A DNA stretch of 64,000 bases from Cryptomeria japonica (Eukaryota; Streptophyta; Pinopsida; Cupressales; Cupressaceae). The stretch spans positions 308,772,450 through 308,836,449 of the forward strand of contig NC_081408.1 of the NCBI RefSeq assembly GCF_030272615.1. Reading direction: 5' to 3'. The first letter of the stretch is position 1; each line of letters opens with the position of its first letter. The position numbers and the translations under genes were made by a program. Positions 1 to 23,140 of the stretch are shown one piece after another. The notes under the pieces were generated by a model, which had not been told where the DNA came from, made no database searches, and worked only from the letters and a program-made list of their open reading frames with translations.

Positions 1-369
1 TCCAGATGTTTTGAAGGTATTTGAAGGCGAATTTCCAGATTTTTGAAGAGGAAGGTGGAGTTCTTTTCCAAGCTAAAGGAGGTGCATTGTATCCAAGGGA
101 GAGCTTTGATCTACACTTTGCCTAGCAAAATTCATCTATTTTTACATCATTTCTTAGAGTTAATTCTCAAGAAGAGGTATGGCAAAATCATCTTGACACC
201 CTTATTCAAGGTTTGATTTTTTTTAGACATTTTTTAGAAAAGTCTAAGTATTGCATGGTTAATTAGGAAATGATAACTCAAGATTTATCATGAAGTTTCC
301 TAATTAAAATCTTGAATCTTCCTTTTAAAGTTTAATTTTTAGATTTCAAGATATATTACTAATTTTGAA

Positions 370-615
370 ATGTTGTGTAGGTATCAAGATGGCGACTCCC
401 AAGCTCGAAGGATCTACAAGTCGGAAGGTTCTCCTCAAGGAAAATCAAGCCAGATCAAGGACGGTCTCCTCAAGGACGATCAAGCAAGGACAAGGGCGGC
501 CTCCTCCAGTCTAGCATTCCAAGGCGAGGTACATCATCATCCTGCAAATCAAGGACACAAGAAGTCAGAGCAAGGGTTCGTTGAAGAAGCAGATAGTTCC
601 AGAAGAATTAATTAA
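370..615 (+). other. Low-complexity Lys/Ser/Gln-rich ORF, probably retroelement-derived
   Basis: An 81-codon open frame starting at ATG 370, rich in Lys, Ser, Gln and Asp, with repeated SQIKDG/LKDDQA-like stretches arising from a reiterated 'tcaagga' DNA motif. No domain, signal peptide or membrane segment is visible. It lies just upstream of a probable solo LTR. The reiterated motif explains the open frame, so it may be a shadow of repetitive DNA and not a gene. The rest of 1-657 shows no recognisable feature. Confidence 0.2.
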
Positions 616-662
616 AGCTAGCTTCTCAACAACATCAAGTTGAATATTTACCAAATTACAAG

Positions 663-1833
663 TGTCAGACGAGGTGGCATCCTAGTCATCACTTCTCCAG
701 TCAGTGTGGTCCACCTCAGCATGTCCAGATTCAATGTACCTAACTCATGGAAGGTGGCACAAACTCCAATGTACCTACCCCGGCTATCCATTGGTCGATT
801 TTTCTAGAGAGGACATGTGTCCAAGCAATACAATTTTATCATTGGTCAAGCATTAAATGTTATGTAATGGTTGTAACAAACCCTAATTAGGGTTTTCATT
901 GTTGAATCTTGGCCATTGATCTCGAATTGATCTAAGTCATCGAATTGTATTGAGGGCACTATATAAGCCCTGGCATTTCATTTTTTAAAGGCAGTTAGGA
1001 AGGAGTTGGAAAGCGGTTAGAAGACAAATAGAGAGTAGTTAGCTAGTTGATAGAATAGTAATTAGAGTAGAGTAGAGAGAGAAGGCAAAGATTGTTGCCA
1101 AGATGTTGTTGTAAAAGACCTGTAACTTCATTGAAGAAATGGTGAAATTTATGGGTCAATTCGACAATTTGCATGGTCTTTATACTTCTCATATTTGATT
1201 TCATGTTACTAGATGAGTGGAAGAAATATGCTTGATTGATGGTGAAATTCGCATATCCATACTACTAGCAGTTTGTTGATTGCAGACTTGCCTTGTGTAG
1301 TCAACTGGAATCGTTCAGCTTAAGCTTAACTTCAATTGTCGCTTCTTCATTGATATACATCAACCTGATGGTGTCTATGCCTGCAGTGATGATTTGAACA
1401 TCATAAAGCTTCCCTTCGAAGATCGCACTAGCCTTGTGGAGATGGTCCTGCGATGTCAAAACAAGACCTAGTTAGAGTTTCATCAAAGATCAATCATTGC
1501 TCCTACATTCTTAGTATTAGGATTAGATCCTCTCTTCGCCCTCATCTTTTTTCCATTTTTCAAATCTAAGGCAGTAAGATCCTGTGTTCTAGCAATATTC
1601 AAAGGTAAATCAGAAGTTCAATCATCAAATGTAAGTCCCCTTGTGATTCCAGCAAATCACATCATACCACAGAGAGCTTATCCACACGTAGAGATCCTAC
1701 ATACAAGAACCTTGAAGTTTCTCCAATTGATCCTTTTTGCGATATCTTCAGCATTCGGAAACTTTATTCAAGAGAGGATAAGGTACCCTTGGGTATTTTA
1801 TTCTGTGTTAGGCTGTGTACAAAATACACGTCA
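663..1833. repeat. Probable solo LTR, about 1.17 kb, TSD ACAAG
   Basis: The block begins TGTCAGACGAGG and ends ACACGTCA, giving TG...CA ends. The five bases before it (658-662) and after it (1834-1838) are both ACAAG, as expected for a target-site duplication. Inside, a TATA-like ACTATATAAG lies near 959-968, which suits an LTR promoter read on the + strand. No primer-binding site follows and no polypurine tract precedes it, so a solo LTR is preferred over one end of a full element. A chance five-base match cannot be excluded. Confidence 0.55.
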
Positions 1834-1837
1834 ACAA

Positions 1838-2255
1838 GTAGCCATGGTGAATGCCATGATGAGATGATGAAATCACGTTGAGTGACTCCATGATGGGCAC
1901 TTGTGTACATATTCATTTCCATACATGGGAGTAGCCATGATGGATGTCATCATGTTGAGTGCCACCTTGATGAACTTTGTTCCACCCATTGGGAGTAGCC
2001 ATGGTGGATGTCATTCCATGACATCCACCATTGGGAGTAGCCATGGTGAACTTTGTTCCACCCATTGGGAGTAGCCATGGTGAATGTCATGATGAGATGA
2101 TGAAATCATGTTGAGTGACTCCATGATGGGCACTTGTGTACATATTCATTTCCATACATGGGAGTAGCCATGATGGATGTCATCATGTTGAGTGCCACCT
2201 TGATGAACTTTGTTCCACCCATTGGGAGTAGCCATGGTGGATGTCATTCCATGAC
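1838..2255. repeat. Tandem duplication, about 185 bp at 233-bp spacing
   Basis: The segment 1838-2022 recurs at 2071-2255 with only a few substitutions. Both copies start GTAGCCATGGTGAATG and end in TCATTCCATGACA. Shorter pieces (GGGAGTAGCCATG, GAACTTTGTTCCACCC) are reused several more times in between. It sits just upstream of a copia-type 3' LTR, where internal tandem repeats are common. Confidence 0.85.
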
Positions 2256-2285
2256 ACATATATCAGGAAAGATATCTCCCTAGCT

Positions 2286-2851
2286 AAAGAGGGAGTGTTG
2301 ACGTATTATCGGCTAATGTGTTTAGCGGCGAGAGACATCTCAAAGATATTAATACGTTATGTTTTTATATTTTCTATGTGGGCCGATCACCATCCAAGTT
2401 GTATTTATTATGGGGTCGACATAACTAATGGACATATCTCTTTGCCTTGGATAGTCACCACCTTATGAAGAGTCGTCCCTCTTCATGAGAAAGGACAATC
2501 GGGTATATAATGAGGTTGAAGCCCTCATCTTTGGCATCGAATCTTTCATCAATATATTTGCCTTCTACTTCATGCATTCATAGGTTCATATAGCAGATCG
2601 ATATGTACTTGGAGGATGACACATCCATTATATTGATGTTATTATTGTTGTGCAGATTGGCCTTGTAATTGGCCTCTTTATTGGCTTTTTGTTGGCCACA
2701 TTGTAATTGAGTTGATTCAATAAATAATAAGAGATACTTGTTGCTGGGTTTTTCTCCCTCATGTTGGAGGGTTTTCCCAGGGTATATGCTATGCAAATTT
2801 GATTAAATTGTCTTATATCTGCTTACCCTAGATCTGATCTTAAAATTAACA
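2286..2851 (+). repeat. Copia-type 3' LTR with polypurine tract
   Basis: A purine run AAAGAGGGAG (2286-2295) directly precedes TGTTGACGTATT (2296), the usual polypurine tract/LTR junction of copia elements. A TATA box GGTATATAATG lies near 2503-2513. The sequence then has the tail typical of copia LTRs (TTTTCCCAGGGTA) and ends near TTAACA at 2851, giving about 556 bp. No matching 5' LTR and no reverse transcriptase or RNase H coding is seen upstream, so only the 3' end of the element survives here. Confidence 0.6.
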
Positions 2852-3989
2852 AAATTTAATTTTTTAAACATATTAATATTATAATATTTTTGAAGTTGTT
2901 ATAATAAATAATCTATCTATTTTTTGCATAATATTACTATATTATAATAATTTTAATTTAATAAATTTAAAATATTTATATTAGATTTTTAAAATTTAAA
3001 ATTTTTATAATATTATTTAATTTTTAATAATTATATTTAAAGGCTTAAATAATATTTATTTAGTATATTTTAAATGTTTATACTAGATTTTCAAAGAGAG
3101 TTTCGACTTTTAAAACTTCATTACCAAACATGACCATAAAATACAAGTCCCATTTTATATAGTTTTTTCCAACAATTCATTTTCCCTAGACTATGATTGG
3201 GTCAATGCGTTTAGAAAACGAATGTTATAGTAACAATTTCTTAAAATAAAAAAATCTGCACTTATTAAATAAATTTCATTCGAGAGAGCAACAATATAAA
3301 CCAAAAGTTAGAATTTTTATAAACAAAAAATTTATTAGTTTTCAACCGAACCGTATAAGAGTGAAACACTACAATAATTGGGGGTAGGGCATTTATTATG
3401 TTATTATATTAAAAAATAATAAAATGATATAATTAACAAGAGTATTAAAATGCCGATGAAGTCATATGTTTAGTAAAATTAATTTACAGGTTTGAGCTTA
3501 GAAATTCTTAAAGGATGGCAAATGAAGCTGCTCCTTCCCTGTGTCATGCTGCTTGCACAATACCCATGCATTTTACAAAATCAATGCAGCGAGGATTTTT
3601 ACAAGTTTACAACAAAAAGCAGATTTTTTCCCATAGTTGTCGGATTTTACAGAAATTAAATTAAGACATTGGACAAAGAAATTGTGTGAATTCCTGCGAA
3701 TCAGGCATGGTAGGAAATAGAGAATTTTTTAGGCACGTGCAGGTATGGTAGTCATGCTGTATCAATGCTGTTATGTATCCAAATCTGTATCGGGTACACT
3801 CATACATGTATGGTAGAGGGGGGTAGCGTATCTTGCTACTTTGATTAAAAAAACTCTGTTTTTTGTTGTAAAGTTCAATTACAAAATGTATCAAATGAGT
3901 CTAAAAACTGTGAGGAAGTGTTTTCTATTAAGTTTGATTGTTGAATATATATGGATTACAAAATGGCATTATCATATGAAGCCAGATAG
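2852..3989. other. AT-rich stretch without recognisable genes
   Basis: Very AT-rich in 2830-3060 and 3200-3480, with poly-A/T tracts. Short ORFs on both strands have no recognisable domains. Nothing can be supported here. Confidence 0.6.
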
Positions 3990-4033
3990 TGGAACAGGAT
4001 ACAATAGCTAGCTACTAACTAATAGCTATCCAG

Positions 4034-4291
4034 ATGGTGTTCTTTGACAACCACCCTAGCCACCCATTTGTTGTTAGTTCTTTTGCACTTGAGAGGAATT
4101 GGTCTATTTATAGCTTCATCTACTCTATTAAGTGGAAAATACCTACCTTTAGGAGGGCAAAGAAGCTTGTAACTGTACATAGTGTCTTGAATCTCATTGA
4201 TTGCAACATGCTTATCTATGAGGAAAGCCTAGCAGCCTGATGGAATGTAGAACTAGAGGAGACAACACAAATTGATGATGATGTGACGTAA
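4034..4291 (+). pseudogene. hAT transposase C-terminal (dimerisation) remnant
   Basis: The frame from 4034 reads through SSFALERNWSIYSF, then SIKWKIPTFRRAKKLVTVHS and NLI. This is the layout of the plant hAT dimerisation region (SSSCERNWS..F..IHSLKRNRLTPKRAEDLVFVH..L). The Cys before ERNWS is replaced by Leu. A TGA at 4238 is followed in frame by WNVELEETTQIDDD, which resembles the acidic tail of these proteins. Nothing upstream restores the DDE catalytic core, so this is a short relic of a transposase gene. Family assignment rests on motif recognition only. Confidence 0.7.
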
Positions 4292-4757
4292 ATAGTGTTG
4301 GTTGGTATTGGTTTGGAGGAGCTTAACCTCAAGGTGTCTAGTAGTTTGAGTGTATGAGTTTGGCATGGACTTTGGGGATGAATAAAGCCTTGAGACACTG
4401 GCCATTTGTATTTTGAATGTAATCATTGAATACAGTTTATTGGTATTTTCATTGTTCAGTGTAGTGTGTTTGGTATTTCAAAGGTTCATTTTCTATTTGG
4501 TTCCTTATAAATTTGTTTATGACTAATTTTTGAAGTACTATATATTTTTCATATTTGCATTGCCATCTCTCTGCTATCCCCAAATCTAGGCCCTTGGTCC
4601 TATCATCTACTCATTCCCCCTTTCTAAGATTTCATGAAACTATGATTAAATATAAAATTTTTGAAGTTTAAATATATTATTATTTATATTGTCAAAAATA
4701 ATTAAAATTTAATACAATGTATTAAATTTAAAATGTTAAACTAAATAATATATTTGT

Positions 4758-4912
4758 TTAGTGCAAATTTCCTGCTGAACATGTATTACGGCATGGTGTA
4801 CTTGCACTCCAAGCTCTCTGGAATGAATCTGCATCTGATGTGTTTGGAATTACCAATGACTTTTTTAATATTTCACTCTATTGGCTGCCTGCCAAGCACA
4901 ATGGCAGCAAAG
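4758..4912 (+). other. Exon-like coding fragment of unknown origin
   Basis: Between an acceptor-like TTTGTTTAG and a donor-like CAAAG/GTAATG lies an open frame reading KFPAEHVLRHGVLALQALW, then NESASDVFGITNDFFN and ISLYWLPAKHNGSK. The frame looks protein-like (amphipathic, conserved-looking aromatic residues) and flanking splice motifs are present. I could not match it to a family. It does not correspond to the part of starch synthase expected before the 5755 exon, so it is either an exon of another (captured or decayed) gene or a chance frame. Confidence 0.3.
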
Positions 4913-5754
4913 GTAATGGAATTATCGCTGTCAAACAGATCAAACCAGTATGAAATGAATAGAGAATTCCATTGAACAGATTGCAGCAAAACAGAATGAA
5001 AAAAACTTAAAAAGCCCCTTGAGTTCGCTGCAATAGTTAGGGAAAATGTATGACAGTTCATATTGGTTCATACTGGCCCCCATATGATTACCTGGCCACA
5101 CAGAACTGGATGCAGCTCCTCTGACTAAGAAGCTGTCAACCTAGCTTTTTTTTTGTGTAAAATCATATTCCAATTTCTGTTCTCTCGAAAAGTGTATACT
5201 GGGTATAGTTTTCAAATCAAGTGCAATAACACTGTACAGAAATTTTTTTATTATCAAAGTTTGATTGCTTTGTAAATTATTATACAGCACATAGATAGCT
5301 AGTTTCCAGAATAAGATAATTTCAAGGGAGAAGTATCTTGGATTTATTCCCATATCAAGTCTAATTTTTTAAAAATTTTTGAGTCCATTTCAGTTTGTTT
5401 TTCTAGATTTTTCCATTGCAAGAGCCAGACCATTCTATCTAGCATTATAAACTCTCCAACATTCTTGTGTCTCTATTGGCTCTCTTGTTCTGAACCGTTC
5501 TGTATGGGCCATAGAAATAACCAATTATTAATCAATTTAGTTGTTAGTATTACTTAACATCAGTTTTATATAACATTAATTTGCAACTAAAGCATGTTCT
5601 CACTTACTGATCATTATTGTTGCTTCTTTGCTATTAATTGAAAAGTATGGTATCTTAATTTTTCCAGATGACAACATATGCTTGACTGTAAAAACTTGTT
5701 TTATATATTTTCTTGTATTTTAAAATTAACTATATGTACTTAATGTTTCTGTAG

Positions 5755-16663
<10,909 letters not shown>

Positions 16664-17400
16664 TCTGCATGGAATTCAATGCCCTTGTGGATAAAATAAT
16701 TAAGAGATTAATCATGTTATCTTTTCGTCCTATTGACTCCTGGTTATTGGCCTGTTGTTCACCAAAAAAATATAATTCTTTTAAAGTAATGCAAAAAAGA
16801 GTAGTTTTAGCCTTGAGCCTGCCACCAAAAATGTGGAGTCATCATCTTAGATAAAGTAAAGATTTGTCAAATGTAATTATTACAATTTTTTCTTGTAGGG
16901 ATAAATATTGGCCCATAACATGCTAGGTTTTCACTTGTATCTTTAGCATATTTCAAGAATATGCCACAGATATGAACTCTGTATAGTATATGATTTATCA
17001 ATACATCAATATTTATACACATTGGCAACTCAAACTCCATTGGAAGTTTGTTTGATGTGGAAGGTTGAGAAGCAGTTAATGCAATGATTGCATGATTCTT
17101 TTATGCAAATGGAATACCATTTAATGTTGCTTGTTCACCTTTCTATGGAGAGATAGTCCAAGCTATTAATATCATGATAATATGTAGCAAAGACACCTTA
17201 TTTTTTGAAGGCAATAGATTGTTCAGGGCAAGAAAAAATGCAGAATTTCTTTATAACTAGCTATTTGATGATTGTGCACATTGAAAATTGGGAAGCGTAT
17301 TACAAAATTTTCAAATGCAATCAATAGAGGAAGCAATCAAATTCAACAAAAGCAATAAATGAAATAACCATATGCAAAGCAATAATTTTGAACTGCTGCA
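16664..17400. other. Starch synthase 3' flank, no further gene seen
   Basis: AT-rich 3' flank of the starch synthase gene. It should contain the 3' UTR; no ORF with recognisable domains is present. Confidence 0.6.
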
Positions 17401-18365
17401 AGTGCCTCAATTGCTCCTTGTTTTGTAGATGATGGTGGCTCTCAAAATTGTAGCACATGGTGGGTTGCTCATAGGCCTACTCCTTTGATTGATCCAGCTG
17501 TTTGCATACCAATTGCTATGGGCTGGCAATAGAGACATGATAGTGGCTGAGGATGGGGCCATGGTAGAGGGAGGGGTAGAGGTCAAGAGAGGGCTAGAGT
17601 CTGGGGGAGAGGTGTTGATGTAGGTCCCATTGGTGGGGGATACCCAAGTGGAGGTGATAGGGGTGATGGGGGAGATGGGAGTGGTAGGGGAGATGGGGAT
17701 GGTGGAGATGATGCAGGTGATGTGGGGTGAGACTTTTCTACCCCTATTCTAGGTTTTGGCGTAGTGCCTACAATAGAGGATGTCACCATGGAGGTAGAGG
17801 AGAGCTTTGAGGACGAGTTTGAGGATGAGAGCTTTGATAATAGCAACTTGTATGATTCTAGCTCGGAGGGTTCCAGCTTAGGTGACTAAGGTTTAGATGG
17901 GGATGAGGATGCGCCAATGCATGATTTAGAGGTGGGTGAGGATGTGGAGGCGATTCCAAATCTTGGGGTATTGAGAGAACAACTACATGCATAGGTTATT
18001 GCATTGGAGGCTAGGTGAGCAACCGACCAGGGATGCATGTATAGGTGAGTAGGGTGCTTGGATAACATAGATGGTCTGATCATGGCCTGAGATGCTGCCA
18101 TTGCCAAGGCACAGAGGTTGGATGAGACCTGTCAGAGGTTTGTTGCTTTCGTATAGGATATCAGTGTTCAAGAGATGACCTCTCGACTAGTGGAGTTCAG
18201 GGAGGAGATTGCTTAGTTGCGAGAGCTCTACAAGAGTATTGTGCTTGCAACTTAGAGGGTACCAAGTTACAAAGCTAGCCGATCACAAAGTTGATCACAT
18301 TCGATAACCACAACTCATAGCGGTGGAGTGATTTGGCCACCTAGGCCACCTTTGATAGGCCAGGG
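17401..18365 (+). pseudogene. Degenerate reading frame: Gly/Arg-rich and acidic protein, left part
   Basis: Frame 1 can be read without any frameshift from 17401 to 18365, interrupted only by TAG, TAA and TGA codons (about a dozen). In order: a WWVAHRPTPLIDPAV segment; an RG-rich run GHGRGRGRGQERARVWGRG; a Gly/Asp tract; an acidic stretch VEESFEDEFEDESF; then a helical segment (LREQLHA*VIALEAR, AAIAKAQRLDETCQRFVAF, LVEFREEIA*LRELYKS) and a Ser-rich tail. The stops fall where Gln, Arg or Trp would fit. RG-rich plus acidic plus helical architecture suggests a nucleic-acid-associated protein, probably encoded by an old transposable element, but no family is recognised. The frame continues at 27611-27683 beyond a solo LTR. 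An acceptor-like TTTTGTAG at about 17420-17428 may mark the real exon start. Confidence 0.6.
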
Positions 18366-20896
18366 TGTAATACCCCTCTAACCCTCACATGATAAAGAAG
18401 GTATTATGACATTGAACCTACACTTAAATGTAGAGGATGTAAGTATTGAAATGGAAATCAATGTAGATAAAGAATTTTGTGGTCGTTATGATGATAATGT
18501 TTCCACTAATATATATAATAATTGATGGTTGCATATTTGTATGGATGATTAGATGGAAAGGGATAATATCACATTATTGAAGAATGCATGTGATGTTAAA
18601 ATTTCCTTCCCATGAATTTAATATTTTGGTTTCCTATATGTGTATGAGGATACCTAGGTATAATGTGGGAATACTCTAATTGTGTTAATTAGGAGATGGT
18701 CATTTAATGATACTTTTCTAATGTTATAATGTGTTATTAACAAGTGGATTGTTCTAACCATGTTTATTATATGATCTCCTTTGAAAAATGAATTATGATA
18801 TAGGGTAATGCCTTTTATGTCTGGTTTCCTGGTTATGTTCTTATGGATCTATGTTGGCTTATGTGGCATGTTGCCTGCTAGAGGTAGGCATACTCTATTG
18901 ATTTATTGTAGGTTGCTTATGTATAATGGATCTATGTTTTAGGGCACAACTATGCTATGATGATCTATATTTTAAGGACCATTCAGTGATATTAGGGTTT
19001 ATGATTACTTCTATGATGTCCTAGTAGTGTCTCTATGATGAGTGTATAACAATGAAATATTAGGGTTTAATGCTTAATGTTACTTGATGATTAAATGTGA
19101 GATGAATTAATACGATGGTGATGTTAGGGTATTATGTTATAATCTCTTGATGGCTATATGATAGATGATGTATTGTGTTTATGATGTACTAACATATGTT
19201 CAAATGCTTATGACTACTAATGTTATTTGTCAGATGTGTATATATGGATGCATATGTGTGTAGGTGTTTCTGTGTTTTGTTTTGGATGTAGGTACCAAGC
19301 ATCGACTCCACCTAGCTTCACAGGTCTTAAGTGTGCCTAACAATCCTTGATGGTGGTAATGGAGATAACATAGAGGCCCAAGTTGACTTAGCCTAATCAT
19401 TGTTCCATACTCGGACAATCATTCTTGGTCTTGTGTTTACTTGTTTGAATTTCCATAAAGGCAATGCTTGCATCCCCGAGTCAGTTGCATTGGTATGTGG
19501 CGAATGTTGTGTCTCTCTCGACTACATCATAGGTATTTATGTGTGGTGTCTCAAATAATATTTACGAGTTGGTTATTTTAATTTTTGTGTAAGTATTTAT
19601 AATTATTAGTATTATTATTCCTATTATTGTTAATATTATTATTAGTTGCAAGTGGGATAGGTCAAGTGTTGTGTGTGGTTTGTTTATTTAATTATATGTT
19701 ATAATTCACTTATATTAATATTTAAATATTTATTCCCACTATGTAATTTACGAGACTACTATTGTTTGAGCCTTATTTGGTGGGGAATAATAATAAATAA
19801 TATAGTTTTTATGGGATATTTATGTTTGAGTGGGATGATTATATCTTTTTGTTTTGACAATTTTTATGTTTATTTGATTTGTGGGGAGTTGGTTTTGTAT
19901 TTCTTAAGTTATTCTTGGTTCATGTATGATGTTTCAATTTAATTGTGGGAGTTGGTTGAATTTCCCATACACATTTTTGTGAGAGAAAATTATTATTGTT
20001 TTATTTATTATTCTTGGAGGGGAAGGGCTGCTCAACAATGGAGATTTTTAGAGAGTTTGGCTGGAATTTTTATAGGAGAGTTTGATTTGGAATGTTGGAG
20101 TTATTTGTGAGGATTTGAGAAGGGAATTTTCCATTTTTCTTTGAGCAGTATTGAGTGGGTTTTCTTGGAGAGTGATGTATTTGTTGTTGGGAGGATTTGT
20201 TGGAGTTTTTGGTGTTGCTTTTGTTGTTGATTGGATTCGTTAGGTTGCTCGTGGATTGTTCATGTGTATCATTCTTCTCCATTCTTCATCTTTGTTGTCT
20301 CTACAAGACCTGAGGTAGGGTTTGAAACCCCATTGATTTTTAGATGGTTTATCTTTGTTTTGGAAAAGAAATAATGTTGTTATTAATGAATTTGGTTGTT
20401 ATTTGTAGTTCCTGTTAAATGCTGGTCATGAGTGTGTGAACAATGATATTAATTTCATTTATTTCTCTATGGCTTCCTATGGATTGATTCAAGGGTTTAT
20501 GTTCATTTTTGAACGATCTATTCTTTAATTGATTTTGAAAGAGGTAATGATGTATTCATCTTGTTCCAAAGATATTTGAAAGTGATTTCAAGTTCTGGAT
20601 ATTTGTGTGTAGTTTTGTGTTCGTATGCCCTCTCCAAATAGAGTTTTTAAGTGGTTGTTTCTAGGGTTTAGTGTCTTGTAATCTATGTATGGGCCTTGGA
20701 GTCAAATTTAAGGGCATTATGGAAGGGAAATAGACACCCCTCAAATGGGTCTTTGCCTGATTTCACTTCCAGGTCCAAATTGATGCCCAATTTGGAGTCT
20801 GAAGAGCCCTAATTTTGTTTACATAGGGTCTATTTCATGTTTAGTTACAGTGAACAAAAGCACAAAAAGAATTAACATATGTGCAGCAAGGAGTTG

Positions 20897-21349
20897 TGTT
20901 TGCGTAAATTATGTCTCATAATTACACTTTACTTAAGCTGACTTAGGCTAATGCATTTCATAGTAGTTTGGATATGAGACACTTAAGCAAGTGTGCACAT
21001 ATGGATGATGTATGTAGGAGAAATTTCACCTTTTGTGATCTTATCTTGTTGTTACACTCCACTTTCAGTGGGTGATCCACCTTGTGTGGAATATTATATT
21101 ATTTCTCCCACCTACCCTCACCTACTATTATTTCTCATTGAGCCACATGTCATGATTGTGTGCTCACATATCCACATGGCCTTGCCTTTATAAGTAGGCT
21201 CATCTACATTGTATGTAATTTTTGATGATCCAGTTGATCAATATTTTGCATCTTGATTAGAATACATTTTATTCTTATCAATCTATTTGTCTTTCTCATG
21301 TGCTATTCATTGTGCTCTAGATTTTGACTATATTTGACAAATTTTTATA
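20897..21349 (+). repeat. 5' LTR of the non-autonomous element
   Basis: 453 bp, about 93-95% identical by eye to the 3' LTR. Both copies contain CATGGCCTTGCCTTTATA... near the middle; the TTTATAAGTAGG at 21186-21197 is the likely TATA region. Ends at TTTTTATA/TGGTATTAGAG. Confidence 0.9.
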
Positions 21350-21362
21350 TGGTATTAGAGCC
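21350..21362 (+). promoter_or_regulatory. Primer-binding site (initiator tRNA-Met type)
   Basis: TGGTATTAGAGCC immediately after the 5' LTR; the canonical plant copia site is TGGTATCAGAGC. One C-to-T change. Confidence 0.85.
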
Positions 21363-21626
21363 ATTGGGGCTTCATTGAGTAGTCTATTTGGATACATTTT
21401 GGAGCTTTCATTTTCGGATCTAGGGAGCTTTGCATTTTGGGGGTGATCCGAAAGCTTTGCATTTTGGGGGTATCCTATGGCAATTTTGACCTCACCATTG
21501 CGTTCGAGAGGCCATTTCCATGATTTTTGAGTATAAATTCGCCTATATTCCATGAAACTTGTTTTTAAGGCAATTTTTTTTAGCAGGTAGGCCGTACGAC
21601 CTACCTGCCTAATGGTACAATTTTTT

Positions 21627-21657
<31 letters not shown>

Positions 21658-21789
21658 TTCTGCAAAAAATATTGGTCATTTAAAAAAAAAAATATATCGC
21701 AGATTTTTAATATATGTAAATTTATTTATTAAATTATAAACAAAGTCAAAACATATATATTTTCAAGGGGTTTTCCCCCGACCCCCATT

Positions 21790-22390
21790 GTACCACCCGA
21801 CACTTTTTGCAGGTACTCAACTATACTGTCATTGGCAATTCCTTCGTGTGGGCCCCCTTGCAATTTTTCAATAGCCACACCTCTGACAACACCTCCGGCA
21901 ACCCCTGCTACTCCGCTCTGCCACCACCGCTCCCTCCACCTTGGCACTTGTGGTCCCGCCTTCCACACCGACGACCACGTCATCGACACTCTCCGCTCCG
22001 TGCACAGACCACCTGCCTCCAATGTGGGCTTTCTAATTCTCCAGATGACGACAGATCACAAGACATGTGGCCAAACCCGATTCATCCATTTCACTGACGC
22101 ATTGACACAACCATCTGACATGCGACATTGTCTAATTCGACCACATGCGTGTACAATCACCCAAGAATTTGACACAGTCATCCTACAACGTAGGCTACCA
22201 TGCAGGCGTATGACCTTCCAACTCAACGATCAAGTCTCCGTACAGACACACAGTCACCTACCTTGTAAGTACTGCCACGTAATCGGTCGTACACATCATT
22301 CCATACGACACATGGCATTTTCGATTAGTCCACGCCATTTGTCTGTACAGTACAGACGCCCATGTAGGCATAGAGGTGAAGTTTTTTGAC
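21790..22390. other. GC- and CpG-rich block in the element's leader, possible acquired segment
   Basis: In contrast to the AT-rich, CpG-poor surroundings, this stretch is GC-rich and keeps many CpGs (for example CATCGACACTCTCCGCTCCG). A 185-codon + strand frame (21832-22389) and a 97-codon - strand frame (22022-21729) are both open, which is what GC-rich DNA alone can give. Neither shows a known domain. It may be a captured host fragment or a structured leader. Confidence 0.45.
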
Positions 22391-23017
22391 GAGAAGATGA
22401 GTGTCAAATTTAAGCTTGTCATTTGATGACCACACTTTTTTGAAATTTTTTGACCCCCTCTCCAATGAGTTTTTTGGTTTTGCAGGCCAACATTGTAGGG
22501 CCATAACTTGCTCATTTTAGCTCCTTTTTTATTGCAGTTTTTAACTTGCTCATTTTAGCTCCTTTTTTATTGCAGTTTTTTTAATATTTGAGCTATTTTT
22601 TCATGCTCTTCATAGTGGTGGTAGATTTTTCTGATTTTGATGGACAAATTTTTCAAAATTTTCAGTTTTTTCACAATTGTACCTGTTTGATCCTCAATTT
22701 TGCAACTTCAAAGGTTTCATTCGGGCTCATATGGCCTCCTTTTCATGTGCCATGTTTTTTGAAAGTGCATAATTTTTCATCTATTTTCATGTGGTGCCAT
22801 ATGTTTTTTACCATTTTGAGTAGAAATTGTACTTTCAATATTTGGTCATTTTTAGCCTATTTGGTACTTTGCTTGGATCTTCGTTTAGATCTCTTGCAGT
22901 ATTTTTTGGAGTCTCTTATAGCCTATTTAAGGTAGTTGTAAAGTTGAAATCAGAAGTCCACCTTGCTTTGTTTTGCAAGTGGCCATTGTAATCGCACTAA
23001 CTATAAAGTGCCAAATC

Positions 23018-23049
<32 letters not shown>

Positions 23050-23140
23050 CGGGGGGGGGTGCGGGGGGGTTGATTGAGTGAATTTGGGGAGGTGTCTTGT
23101 GTGATTTTGCCTCTCTATCTTGTGTTTTTTTTTTGGTGCT

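Noticed and set aside
4758-4912. Assigning this fragment as the preceding starch synthase exon
   Set aside because: The family's segment before GGKGLQS should read like ..SPTYAQEV; this fragment does not, and no part of it matches the GT5 fold motifs.
17583-18107. Pro/Ser-rich - strand ORFs opposite the RG-rich frame
   Set aside because: They mirror the Gly/Arg/Asp-rich + strand frame; composition shadows with no domain.
22990-23080. T-run followed by G-runs as a G-quadruplex or CRISPR-like structure
   Set aside because: Homopolymer tracts next to the gag start; no repeat-spacer pattern, and quadruplex potential is only a composition effect.
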